Assembly (NCBI GenBank): GCA_003956705.1
Contig: QZCP01000545.1
Coordinates: 1 to 64,000 of the forward strand
DNA from: Brevipalpus yothersi
Taxonomy: Eukaryota > Arthropoda > Arachnida > Trombidiformes > Tenuipalpidae
Reading direction: 5' to 3'
DNA length: 64,000 bases
The notes beneath the pieces were generated by a model that was not told the origin of the DNA, ran no database searches, and saw nothing but the letters and a program-made list of their open reading frames with translations. This document shows positions 36,502 to 49,300 of this stretch, one piece after another. Position 1 is the stretch's first letter, and every line of letters starts with the position of its first letter. The translations under genes were made by a program, and so were the position numbers.

Positions 36502-39307
36502 ATGAAGCCGAAATGGGAAAAAATGTCGCCTTCAGAATTCGAAATGCTGCAAGATTATATTCAGTGTAAGTATTCCCAATACTCTCTCTCTCTCTCCTCC
36601 ATTCTCTCTATCCACTCAACTGATGTAGTGGCTATATATGCTTTCATGTGAGAACGATTGAGTGCAATGAAGATGGAAAGAAACAAGAAATGTTGGAGAA
36701 AGAGAATCACCAGAATCTTTCATGGTGAATTTGGGAAAAATATCAGGGAGTACGAGAGAATGAAACTCACTGGAAGTGAGATAATTGCGTCATTGAGAAT
36801 CACGACATGCGCTCGTTCTCCATGGGAAGAGATGGAAAGAAAAGATGAGGAAAGAATTTTCTTCTTCTCATGAAACTGGCCAAGATAATAGTTGGTAAAT
36901 GAATCTCAGCAATCTATGTAATAATATGAGAATTTTGATGAGGATGAGAAATGGGTCATGATTTTAGCCATCTGATTTCTTCCTTTTTCTTTTCTTTTAT
37001 TTGGTTGCAAAGTGTGCAAATTGTTTGGTCCAATTAACATTCTAGAATACTCTCAATTTTAGCCCATGAGTGGTATTCTTTCGTTAATCTAATTCAGAGA
37101 GAAAGAAAGAAAAATAAGCCGATTATCTTTTCTCTTGGTTGCTAATCATTGGAATGCTTAACTTTGGTGATCAGTTGGAGAGAGAAAAACAGTTAGCCTC
37201 ATCTATACCTACAATCTGTCTTCTCGGTTGGTCATAAGAAACGTGTCCAATCAAAATTATCGCTAAACTTCAACTCAAAATTGGTCAAATAAAAACAACT
37301 TAGTTTGAATTTCCATCTTACCATTCTGTAGACCTGATATTAATAGTCTTCCAGAAATAATGGCTCAAGTTTGAAGAATTGAGTGCAACTGAACGATATG
37401 ATGATTAATTGGAAAGATCTTAGGGTTGATACAGTCAAAGCAAAATCAGAACAACATTAGTCAAATTTTAACCAACACTGATCAAAATGGAAACAACAGC
37501 CTTCAGCACCTAGGTCAGGTCACACAGTGGAATCAAAATGAGACCAACAGAGTCATTTTCTAAGAAACATGAGTCAAAATGAGTTCAACACTGGCATTTT
37601 TGAGGAAAATAATCAAATATAAAAAGGTCAAATACTAGTATAAATTCGACAGAATTTCGAACAGAGCTACTTATTCTGATCTTAGTGAAGTTACAGTCAA
37701 GATGTCCCGAAGAGAGAAAGTGTCGATAGAAATGAAAGAATTTGTTATGAGAGAGTTTCGGAAAGGTGAGAAACAGAAAGATATTGCCGCTCGTCTCGAG
37801 ATTAATTACAATACAGTGAGATCAATCATCCACAGTACTATAAAACATGGTAGTGTTTCGCGCCCACGAACTCATCGCAGGAAAAAGTTAGAATCGATTC
37901 ATGTAGAGTTCATTTTAGCCCGACTGGATGTCGATTGTCAAAAAACACGTGGAGAGTTAGCCGAATTAATCGAAATAAACTTCAACATTTCTGTGTGCGA
38001 GTCAACTATCGGTAACTATCTACACAACACTCTGAATTTTTCCTTCAAGCGAATATCTCCTGTACCTGAACGTCGTAATAGTGAAGATGTGATCAAGAAA
38101 AGAAAAGAGTATGCATTCAAATTTCTTGAAATGGATCAAAACCGCGAGAAAGTTTTCTTCATCGATGAAACTGGAATCCAAGTTCATGCTAGACTCAATT
38201 ATGGATGGTCTAAAAAAGGTGGTAGAGCTAACGTTCCTGTCCATGCTATAAGAGGTAAAAGTTACTCAATCTGTGCGGCGATGAGTTGCGAGAGTCTTTT
38301 TTTCTATGAAGTCAAAGATTCTGGCTATGGAACTGATTCATTCATCGATTATTTGAGACAATTTTTGGGTTATCTGGACGAGTCATCAATCGAGGGTGCA
38401 TACATAGTGATGGATAATGTCCCCTTCCATCATGCTGAATTAGTTGAAAATTTGATCGGTGCAACTACTCATAGATTAGAATTTCTCCCTCCTTATTCAC
38501 CGTTCCTCAACCCGATTGAAAATCTCTTCAATCAATTGAAACATTACGTAAAAAAGTTCAAGCCAAAAGACCACGATGAGGTATTCAGAGGGGTTGAGTT
38601 AGCCTCTCAAATGGTTAGCTCACAGGAATGTCTCAACTATTATACCCACATGATGAAATATATACCCAAATGTATCCAAGAAGCTGTGATTGAGAATTAA
38701 TGTTCTCTCCATTTTGATTAATGTTTGATCAATCTTGACTTATGTTTTTCTCATCTTGACTGACGATAACAAGGACAAATTTTTGACCTCAACTGTTGGT
38801 TCTATTTTGATTCGTGTTGTTCTGCTTTTGATTCGTGTATGTTATCATTTTGCTTTGACTGTATGTTATTCACTAGACAATATTGTGCTAATAATATTTT
38901 GCACAAACAACTTCTTGAAGACTATTCCTTTTTTCGAAGCATCTATTATGCCCATCTCGTCATTCCTTAATCTCATGATATTCTCACACAGATATTCTAT
39001 ATGCTCACGACTCTATTCATCGTCCTGAAAATGATGATAGTGGTGATAAATTTCGAGGAAAAGTTCCATATGCTGAACAAAATGAATGATCAGATGAATG
39101 AACCATAAGAGTTCTCCTTACTCAATGTTATCTGGAAAATTTTAACTCTCATCTGAGATCCATAATGACTATTCACGTATTCTCAGAGCAGAATACATAG
39201 AATCATGAAGTGGTATCCATAGCTGTATATCCATTGATGTTGATCTCTACTCATGTCGAGCAGAGTAGTCAATTGAATCTCAATTTATCGAGTATCACTG
39301 ACTTGAA

Positions 39308-39338
<31 letters not shown>

Positions 39339-41484
39339 ATAAAAGAAAGAGAGGGGAAGCTCACAATGACAATTGTATTGATGGCAAAATTGAACCCCAA
39401 AAAAAGACAAAGACATCATCATTGGAATCATCAATAAACTTCTGACCATTGGATCTACAGCAGTACATACATCGTAATGGGTGAAGTCGAAATAATTGCC
39501 AATCTCTTTTTGTCCTTGCTCTTATGTAGTTAGAAAAGAAAGAAAGAAAGAGAGAGAGAATTAAGTTTCAATTGAACAAGAATCTGTCTTCATTGCCTTA
39601 CGAACGATATGTCTTCAGTATTCTCATCATTTCTCGATCGTTCTTCTTTATCTTTCTGTTGGTTTTTACAAACTTTTGGTTCCTCTCAGAACGTTCAAGT
39701 AGCATCTCCATGCACATGGAGAAGATGAGAATGGAAAGCCTGATACTTTCTCTCTCTCTCTCTTCCCTCAATCATCGGTCCATTAATTTTTTCTTCATCT
39801 CTTCTTTCTGTACTCGGCATTTTATTCAATCAATACGCGCGATGTTTTCAGCATTTTTTTTGAATTTTTTCTTCCTCCTCATCCTTCTTTTCTCTGTCCT
39901 ATAGATACATCCAAAAAGCTGAGCGACGTAATGAGTATAGAATTTCGGGAAGGAGAAGCACTCTCAAAGTATCACCCTGAGGGAGTAAGTATTCTTTGAT
40001 ATCATTCAAGTCCTCTTGACCATTCATGATTCACTTTCAATCAGCCAGATGATGATAAGAGAGTAAAAGAGATGAGAGAAACAAAAAAAGTCTCTTGATT
40101 GTCTGACAGACCATGTTTTCAATTGATTACAAGTGAATTTAATTTTCTTGAGCAAATCAGCTAAATTTTTCTAGTTCATGAAGATAAGAAAAAATTTCTG
40201 TGTCCGCCAGTAAAACTTGAGGCAAATCGAATCATGTTTCTCTCTCCCTCTCTTCTCAACCCATTTGTTACTCAATTTATTACCACCACTACTACTACTT
40301 TAAGATTATAATGAGTAATCTGTTTCGGTGTGATGCCACAACTGTGAGCACAGTGTCAATCTTTCTTTCTATTTCATCATCTTTTTTCTCAATAAGAACC
40401 TGTCCATTAATTAGTCAGTTAGAAAAAGGTTACAAAATGATAGCATGAAAAAAGGGTTAAAATGGCTCTCGAGGCATCGAACGGTAGCTGGACTGATTCC
40501 GTTTAAAGATTCTGTTTATTTTTTTCATCTCTCCAATCTCAATCATTGATCGAGTGAAAGCTCATTATGTTTAACATTCAATTCAACTTCATCTTGACAC
40601 TGAGCCCTGATTGAGGATAGAAAAAAAATGTACATATATTCAAGCTTAAATCATGTAATTACAAAAAGTATCTCTCATAAAGATGCATAAAAACATAACA
40701 CAAGCCTTGAATCATTAGCACATAAAATTCAATTCTTACATTCTTCTCTCTCTCTCTTCGATTGACAGGATATAGATTTGGCAGGCTTCAAAAGGTTCAT
40801 GGATATTTATTTGGAAACTGATACACCTCAGGACATGGTTCGCCGCCTTTTCTTGTCTTTCGTTAAAAATCAGCCCACCTCAGCCGAAAAGAATAGTTCG
40901 TTCGCCGAAAGCAAATTAGTGAAGGTAAATGAGTTGTACCATATTCTTCTTATTCCTTCTTCTTATTCTATGATTGCGATCTCTAAGCCGTCTCAATCTG
41001 ACATAACCTTCTTAATCACTTCATCAGATTATCAACTCTATTGTACAATCATCCAATATCACTGTGAAACTATCGAGAAGAGGAATGCTAGCATCATTTT
41101 TGTTCTCAGTCACATCTTTTTCCTCTCATCCGATCTTTTCCATCACAAAATCTGTTCCAGTCACTTGTGTAGAGAAAGAAGGGAATATCACAGCTACTTT
41201 CTCTCTCTCTCTCTCCCTCTTTCTTTCTTTCTTTCTTATGTTCTGATTCACGCTCTGCCCTTTGCAAATCAATACAGTCTCTCTCTCTCCCCCTTACAGT
41301 AGAGGCTTGATTATATAGCAAGATTAGGGTATTTTCCTCAATTCTTGCTTCATTTCTCTCGGGTTCTTCTTTTACTTTTCCTCTTAATCGAAATCTTGCC
41401 ACAAAGCTTATTTCACAATTTCATCACTTCGCCTGTATATACACAGTATGTGTAATGATCTAGCGAATAAGAGAAGAGGTAGGT

Positions 41485-41563
<79 letters not shown>

Positions 41564-43452
41564 GATGAAATGAATTCATCTACTTCTTTGAGAAAATTTT
41601 TCTATTATCTTCAATTTTTCTCTTCTTTTCTTACCATCCTCAATAGAGTATAACTGTAAAACAGCACCTAGTTAACTCATCTTGAGATTCTCTTCTCTTC
41701 TCATCTCATCTCATTTCATTCTCCTATTTTTCTTACGTTGATCAACAACAACAAAGTGAAACTATTCCCTTCTTCTACTCATTTTCTTGGCTTTTCTATT
41801 TCTTCTTCTCTTTTTCTTATTTTTTTCTTCTCATTCTTGTGCTTCTCCTTCTTCATGATTCTCAGATTGCAGCAGTCACTTCCTCAGCTGCTTGTGCTCC
41901 GATCACTTTACACTCTACCAGTGGATCTATGCCTGAATTGGCTCGTGACATGATTGTAAGTGAATGTAATCTCAATGGAAATCAAAAGAAAAAACAGTCC
42001 ATTGGCGAACGAATCCATATGGGCTCAGGGTTTGCAGAACGATTGCATGGACTAACGGAAAGATTACAAAGCATTAGCCATTGTAAAAGCGATAGCAGCG
42101 ATTCGGGTTCACGAAGCCGTTCTGGAACATGTAAGATTCACTTTCATACTCCAGCAAAACAAGATTACATGATGAACCTTTTAATCAATGATTTAGGATT
42201 TTTGTGATTGTCAGAATTGATTCACTCCAACTATTCATCTATATAACTACACGTTCGTATTATTTACAGGGAGCTCTTCCATTCATCCAATGATGTCAGT
42301 AACTCAAACATTCAAAGGAGCCAAATCAAATGACTCTTCACCCAATCATAGTCAAGTTTCTCGTAATTCATCCAAAAAATCGGAAAACTCTTTCCTTATT
42401 CATGCTGGTAAGTCTTTTTGATATATTCCGAATGATGATGAATCTCATCTTTGAGTGCCACTTAGTGTATTACTTCTTAAGGAATGAATTGAGTCAATAT
42501 AATATAAGCATAGAAGAGAGCGAACGAATAATCTTGAGTATATATCTCTCTCTCCAATGCTCATCATCTGAATTCCTGATGTCAGCAATTATTTTGAATA
42601 TCACTGCCCTTGACTATATCATAAATGGGAGATTCGAATCATCATTTTTATAATTTCTGTCATCAAAATAATGTTTTTATTCAAACACTGATGGAAGAAA
42701 AATTTTTCTCTTTAAATTACTTGAAAATTTTGAATGTCTTTTCAGCCGATTGGAATAGTTTACTTTTGGAACATTAGCATGAAGATCACGCAAAGACTCT
42801 TTTTAATTTCTTTCTAACTTTCAAGTGAGCTTCAATCTAACAAGAGTAGATTGGAAATTTTTCTTCTTTTATCATTGAATTTTCATGGAAATCAGTTGAG
42901 GTAATGTTGAAAATTAGATCTCACCTTTCAAACTTGAAGAGCAATAAAAATGCCACCCGAAAAGAGAATCTGAAAAATACACACATACACATAGACTTCA
43001 ATTAAGGAAGCACACTAGGATGAATCAAGCGGAAAAAGAGATTGCAACGATATGTCTCGAGGGTTCAATTCTGGTGGCAACCTCCAATTAATTGAGCTTT
43101 TCGTTTACCCAAATTCTTCTTCTTCTCAATCCACATCAACTGAATGGCTTCATTCCCATGTATAACATCCTATATGGCGAAAAATATTTATATTCCACTG
43201 GCTAGGGTAATAATATGGAAGACTATTCACCCACAGACAAGATTTTCGATATCATGATAAACGCCTATATATCTGACAAATAATCTAATTGACCACATTG
43301 AATGAGCCAAATTGTGCTCATTTCAGAGACAAAATTGCCTGAGAATATATATATACCCATGGAAGCTGGAGAAATATATATATTTCCTGTGTAAGCCAAA
43401 CGGAAGGCGTTGAAATGGTGCTGTTTTGAGGGAAAGAATTGGAGAGTGAGTG

Positions 43453-43483
<31 letters not shown>

Positions 43484-46346
43484 GAGAGAGAGAGAAAATG
43501 ATATGATAAGGTGAGGTTTTTGGTATTGGATGAACTTGGGTACAATAGGAATCAATTCAGAAGATAATGATAAGGCATCAAAAAGATGGGAAAAAGAATG
43601 TTAAGATGATATATTTGTCTAGTTTTTTTTCTTTTCTCATTCTTTGAGGCCAAGAATTTATCCATTTTTTTTCTTCTTCCTCTCTTCCTCATTCAATACA
43701 CTCACTTGGTAAAGGGAGTATTTTGGATGCTCATCAGATTCGAGTTCCCCTGAAAGATGTAGTTTGCTACCTATCCTTACTGGAAGCTGGTAGACCAGAA
43801 GACAAATTGGAATTTATGTTTCGATTATATGATACTGACAGTAATGGCCTACTAGATGCAAATGAAATCGATTCAATAGTGGATCAAATGATGACGGTAG
43901 CTGAATATCTTGGCTGGGATGTATCCGAACTAAAGCCGGTAAGTTTTCCTCTTCTTTTTTTCATCCCTAATTCAATCGCAACTCACAGCGGTATTCTTCG
44001 AACACATAAATACGGACACACATACACACATATATATACATTGAAGCTTATGTTCAGTAAGTCTATCAAGCTGAGGACTTCCAACCGAGCAAACAAACAT
44101 TAATAGCTGAAACTTAATCCATCGCCATTAAAAGAGTAGAAGCTTTGCTGGTGGTATGGTGTTGAACAGATATATATCTGCTCATATGAGCGGAAAATAA
44201 TGAAAAAGAGTAAGAGAGAGAGAGAGAGAGAGGGAATACAGAAAGTGTAAAAAAAGAGAGAGGGAATTCAGTGACAAACTGGAAAGAGATGAAATTTAAG
44301 TTCAAATGATGGAAGATAAATGAGAAACAGCAATATAGCTATTAGAAATTTGTAACGTGTGCGGCTGGAAATGAATGGTGAGAGGAAAAAAATAGAAAAG
44401 AGTTCGATGTTCCAATGAATATCGAAAAGGACGCAATCAACTATATTATGAGCTCACACACACACTAGATCTTTTTCCAATTGTTCAGCAGTCAATTTGA
44501 TATCATCATTCAACGACTGCTTTTAAATTGATAAGTGATACTGTGTGTGTACTGTTAGCAACGTGAAAACAGCATCACCAACAGAAATAGCATCATGATG
44601 ATGATCCGATTGGTGGCTCACCATGGTTCCTCTCATTGTTTCGCTTTGCTTTCATCCTTCATATGATCAGTCCATCTCTCCTTAAAAGTGATTCCTTTTT
44701 TCGCCATTCACCCATGAATTCGTTGGTTTATTCTCTTTCTCCCTTCTTGTTCCCTTCTCTCACTCTCTCCATCCTTTTTTCTCGGACCTTGACACCTTCA
44801 TTCCTTTTCTTTTCCCTCTAAAACTCTGAATCACTTTGCTTTGTTCTCTCTCTCTCTCTCTTTGTCTTGGAATACTCATTCTTAATATTGATTAGCAGAA
44901 TGCTGCTTTTTTATATAGGAAATTCAGTTCCAACAATATACACATATTACTTTCCATATGATTTTTTTGGTCAATATCTTCAAAGAGTGAAGCAATTAAG
45001 TGAAGATTTATGAGCCAAGAGTCATTGACAATACAACTCGAATTCTCTACCCAGAGGGAGAGCAGTATCTTTTCATCCATAGAAGAATATCGACAATATA
45101 CCTCGTTGAATTGAATAGTACTATGGTTGAATCCATTCCATCCGATGAATAGATCAATTCATCGATGATGAGATCCCCTTGGTATGAAATTTCTAGAGAG
45201 GTCAATGATGCAAACCTACCTATGGTTCTATGATAACTCCATTGGTCAATCCTATCGAACGAAAAGAATGAATATTTAGAGATTCAAAATTCTCGAATAA
45301 TACTTACCTCTCCTCCATCGATCCTACAGATTTTGCAAGATATGATGATTGAAATTGACTACGACTCTGACGGGACAGTTTCATTGGATGAATGGAAACG
45401 AGGTGGATTAACTACAATTCCTCTGTTGGTTCTATTAGGGCTGGATTCTGTGAGTATTTTTTCTTGTACTCTAGTATCATCTCCCTTCCAGATTCCGTTT
45501 CATTTGAAGCGTGGGAATAAAAGATGAAAATAATCGTGACAATATTTTATTTGATTGATTCAGCACAACGTCAAAGACGATGGGCAACACGTATGGAGAT
45601 TGAAGCATTTCAAGAGACCAGCATATTGTAATCTTTGTCTTAACATGTTGGTTGGTTCTTTGGGTCGTAAAGGTCTCTGCTGTGTATGTAAGTATCTCTC
45701 CCCATGTACTCATGAACCCATGATATTTCGTTCTTCATTTGTCTACTTGGGGACGATGAGATAAGACCACATACATGCACACACATGATGAATCTGAGGG
45801 ATGATAATCTAATGAACAAGTCAACTACAATCTTTTGTGCTTGACATACATGCGAGTGTTCTATCTTCCTGTTTCTTGATCCACTTCTATGAGCTATTTG
45901 AGCTTTCAATTTGGCTCGATAGACTCTCTTAGAAGCAAATTAACACTATAGATTAGTGTTTAGTTTCCACAATTACTGGATCAGCACAGAATCAATAGAG
46001 GGTCAAAGAAAATTTCCAAAACTCAGAAACAGAAATGAAAGAATAATGAGATTCATAGAATGACAGAAATACTATCAGGACTTAGATTAGATCGATGCCA
46101 CAAGGATCACTTCCACTGGGTTTCATATCATGTTGACATTACGAAATATCTGTATCATTTCCAATAATTTTATCGTATACACGGTAAATCAACCCATTTT
46201 TTTCGATCACGAAATACTCAGAGGAGAGAAAGTATGATGATCGATTATATCAGTGTACTCTATGGATCTGTGCTCATCAGCGTCACCATCATTGCATTGG
46301 AATATTCTGTGATGTTTTTCTAAGCTTGTATCTGATTTTTTTTCTC

Positions 46347-46389
<43 letters not shown>

Positions 46390-49300
46390 CTCTATTTCAG
46401 TTTGTAAATATACAGTTCACGAACGATGTGTTCAAAGAGCCCCAGCTTCCTGTATATCTACTTATGTAAAGTCAAAGAAAACTTCTCAAGTGAGTTTTGG
46501 TTCGTTTTTTTCATCGTTCACCACATACACACACACTTCATGAATTGAATCACTCAATATAATGAAACTCTAGAGAGTTAGGGAAATTGAAAATCGAAAT
46601 GAGAGAGAAAAAGATAGAACGAACTTTGCTATCAAAAAGACTTCGAGTAGGTGTCGATAAACGAAGTAAAAGTCAAGCATTTTTCTCTCTCTCTCTCTCT
46701 CTCTCCTCTTTTTATAAATAAATAAATATATTTATCATACACACTTGATTATCACGCTATTCGTTTTTGCGTGCTCTTTTGAACATGATGTCTATTAGGG
46801 ATCGTCTTTTACAAGTAATTTGTTCATCGTAAGATGGTTTTTCATGGCTTTTACTATTATCTACTCTAAAACAGACGATGCTCCATCATTGGACTGAAGG
46901 TAACTGTGTTGGAAAGTGCAGTAAATGCAGAAAACCCATCAAATCTTATGGAATAACGGGACTACACTGTCGCTGGTGTCAATTGACGGTGAGACATTCT
47001 TCTCAAATATAATATAATATATATCTTGACCATCCATCTAGGGACAAGTGAAATGAGATCACAATAATTCTCACACTTCTCTGGTGTCAATGATTGTTCA
47101 CTGAGTATATGAGGAATACATTTGACGATAAGAACTCTCTTTCAACTCAGATCATTCATTTATACATACAGAAGAGAAGAGGAAGAAGAACTTTCTGTGC
47201 ATTTCGTGTAGATCTGTATGTGTGTGAGTGTGAATTGGGCAATCTTTTTCTTTCTCATCTTTTTCTTTGATCATCTTATCCTACCCAAAATCAGGGGCAA
47301 AACTGATTTCAGTGTCCATTGGCATCACTCAATGCATATTCCTATGGTCATCTGAGCCCGGCAAGATTTTTTCTTGTGAAAATATTTACTCTCTTGCTGA
47401 GCTAAGGAAGAAAGTGGTCATAATCGTTGGGGCTGTAGATGATGAAAATTGTTATCATCATCAGTATTTCACTGTATACCATCAGTCATTGTGGCATTAT
47501 GATATGGATGATAATGATTCTTCTTTTTCTTCTCGTTCTACTGTTGATGATGATCCCAAGAGTGAGAAAAGGATGGAAAAAGAAAAACATCAGAGAGAAA
47601 GAGAGAAGAGCATCATATTCCAGCCGATATAATGTTCACAAACTTGCTCGATCGTATTTCCCTTCAATGATGTTATTCATACTCACTTTTACAGTTACAC
47701 AGCCATTGTGCAAGCCAGGTCAAGCCTGAATGCTATCTGGGAGAACATCGAGATCACATTCTTCCACCCACTTCGATATGTCCTATCGTTTTGGTAAGTC
47801 TAGATTTATACAATACAGTTGCACTTTTTTCTCATCTCCCTCTGCACCTTCTCCAATCTGAGCTTTTCCATTTTTGTTCAATAAATTCAATCATTTACCG
47901 TTATTTCGCAATAAGCTACAACTTTTTTGTGTCTACAGTGGAAGTGAGAGATTCATTCTATTTATCGATTGTTTTTCAAATGGTTTAAACGAGTAGAGCA
48001 CATAATAGGTCAAAATTATTACTATTACTATTATCTTCTGAGGAGTTTCAACTAATAAACCGTATATATCCTCTAGCAGGGCTAAATTAGGCTTGATTTT
48101 GAGTCAAGTTTTCACAATTAATTGATTTTTATGTCCTTCTAGGAGCGACAAAAGAGTCTTAACAGTGAACGAAACCAAAGAAAATCACTTTCAAGAAGTG
48201 ATTCCGATTCCAAGTCTTCTTCTGTGAGTTTTTTTTGTCAACTTTCTTCTCAATTCTCAAATAAAAGGAAAGAAAATTCATCGAAGCTTGATATAAGCAT
48301 CAGTTGATGATAGAGTTTTTCTCTTTCTCTTTTTCATTCTTGATCTATAAATTCTTTTTCCAGACTAGTCCGATGTCATTTCAAATCACACCATTGCCTT
48401 CTACCCACCCATTACTTATTCTGGTGAATCCAAAGAGCGGCGGACGACAAGGGATGAGGTGAGAAAGTAATTCAGAAGAGGGAATAAAAATTGCAGGAGT
48501 AAACACATTCCATCTCTCGCCAGTTACCAAGTGATTTTTTCAGAAGAAATAATTCACATTTAATATGCTGATGATGGAAGTAGTTTTTCTTCCAACCAAA
48601 AATGAACCTCTAGACAGTGGAACCTTTTTCTTTTGATCAAATTAGAGCAGACAATTAGGAAGAGTGATAAATTTTTATGATTCTAACAAGTGATTCAATC
48701 TTATTAACGATAATTTGGCACTCAAGCTTTGAGCAGCTTATCAAGATTCTTTTGACATATCTAATTTTCATCCCTATCTTTTCCTTCCTCTCTCTTTTCT
48801 CTCTCTCTATCTATATCTATCTTCTCTTTATACTCTCCACTTTTTTTGTCCAACAGAATATTTCGTAAATTCCAATATCTCTTGAATCCAAGACAAGTGT
48901 GTAACATAGCAAAAAATGGACCTGGAGTTGCCCTACAATTGTATAAAGACATTCAAAATTCTCGTGTTCTATGTTGTGGAGGAGATGGTACTGTTGGATG
49001 GATCCTTGATTCAATAGGTGAGAAATATATTTATATAAATATGAAGAGTAACAAAAAAATGTGAACGAAAAATAATAAAATGTTTCGCAAATCCAATTTT
49101 CTTTTTCATTAAAATCCAATCAAAAATGAAATTTTTCTTCCACTCACAATCGATATTTTTCTCAATTGTTTTTATCTTGTTTGATATTTTTTTTATCCTC
49201 TTTTTCACTTTCTCTTATTTCTCTTTTTTTCTTCTTTTCATACACGCACACACATTTCACCCAACAAACCCTGTACTACGATAGATAAAATGAATCTAGA

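Larger units (their letters stand above)
37430..38863 (+). mobile_element. IS630/Tc1-mariner-type transposon, complete, DD34E
   Basis: A 1430-bp element (37432-38861) flanked by TA on both sides, the target duplication expected for this superfamily. Both tips read CAGTCAAAGCAAAAT inward as perfect 15-bp inverted termini, then diverge into arrays of related 17-bp iterons. It encodes one uninterrupted transposase in the same direction as the host gene. Everything needed for an autonomous element appears present. It lies within DGK intron 1. Confidence 0.93.
36566..39904 (+). other. DGK intron 1, host of the transposon
   Basis: GT..AG intron of 3339 nt, phase 1. It holds the complete mariner-type element at 37432-38861. 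The rest is AT-rich with a (GA)n patch near 39308-39334 and no other recognisable gene. Confidence 0.85.

Noticed and set aside
43055..43085. GGTTCAATTC-like sequence recalling a tRNA T-arm
   Set aside because: No matching acceptor stem, D-arm or anticodon arm within tRNA distance.
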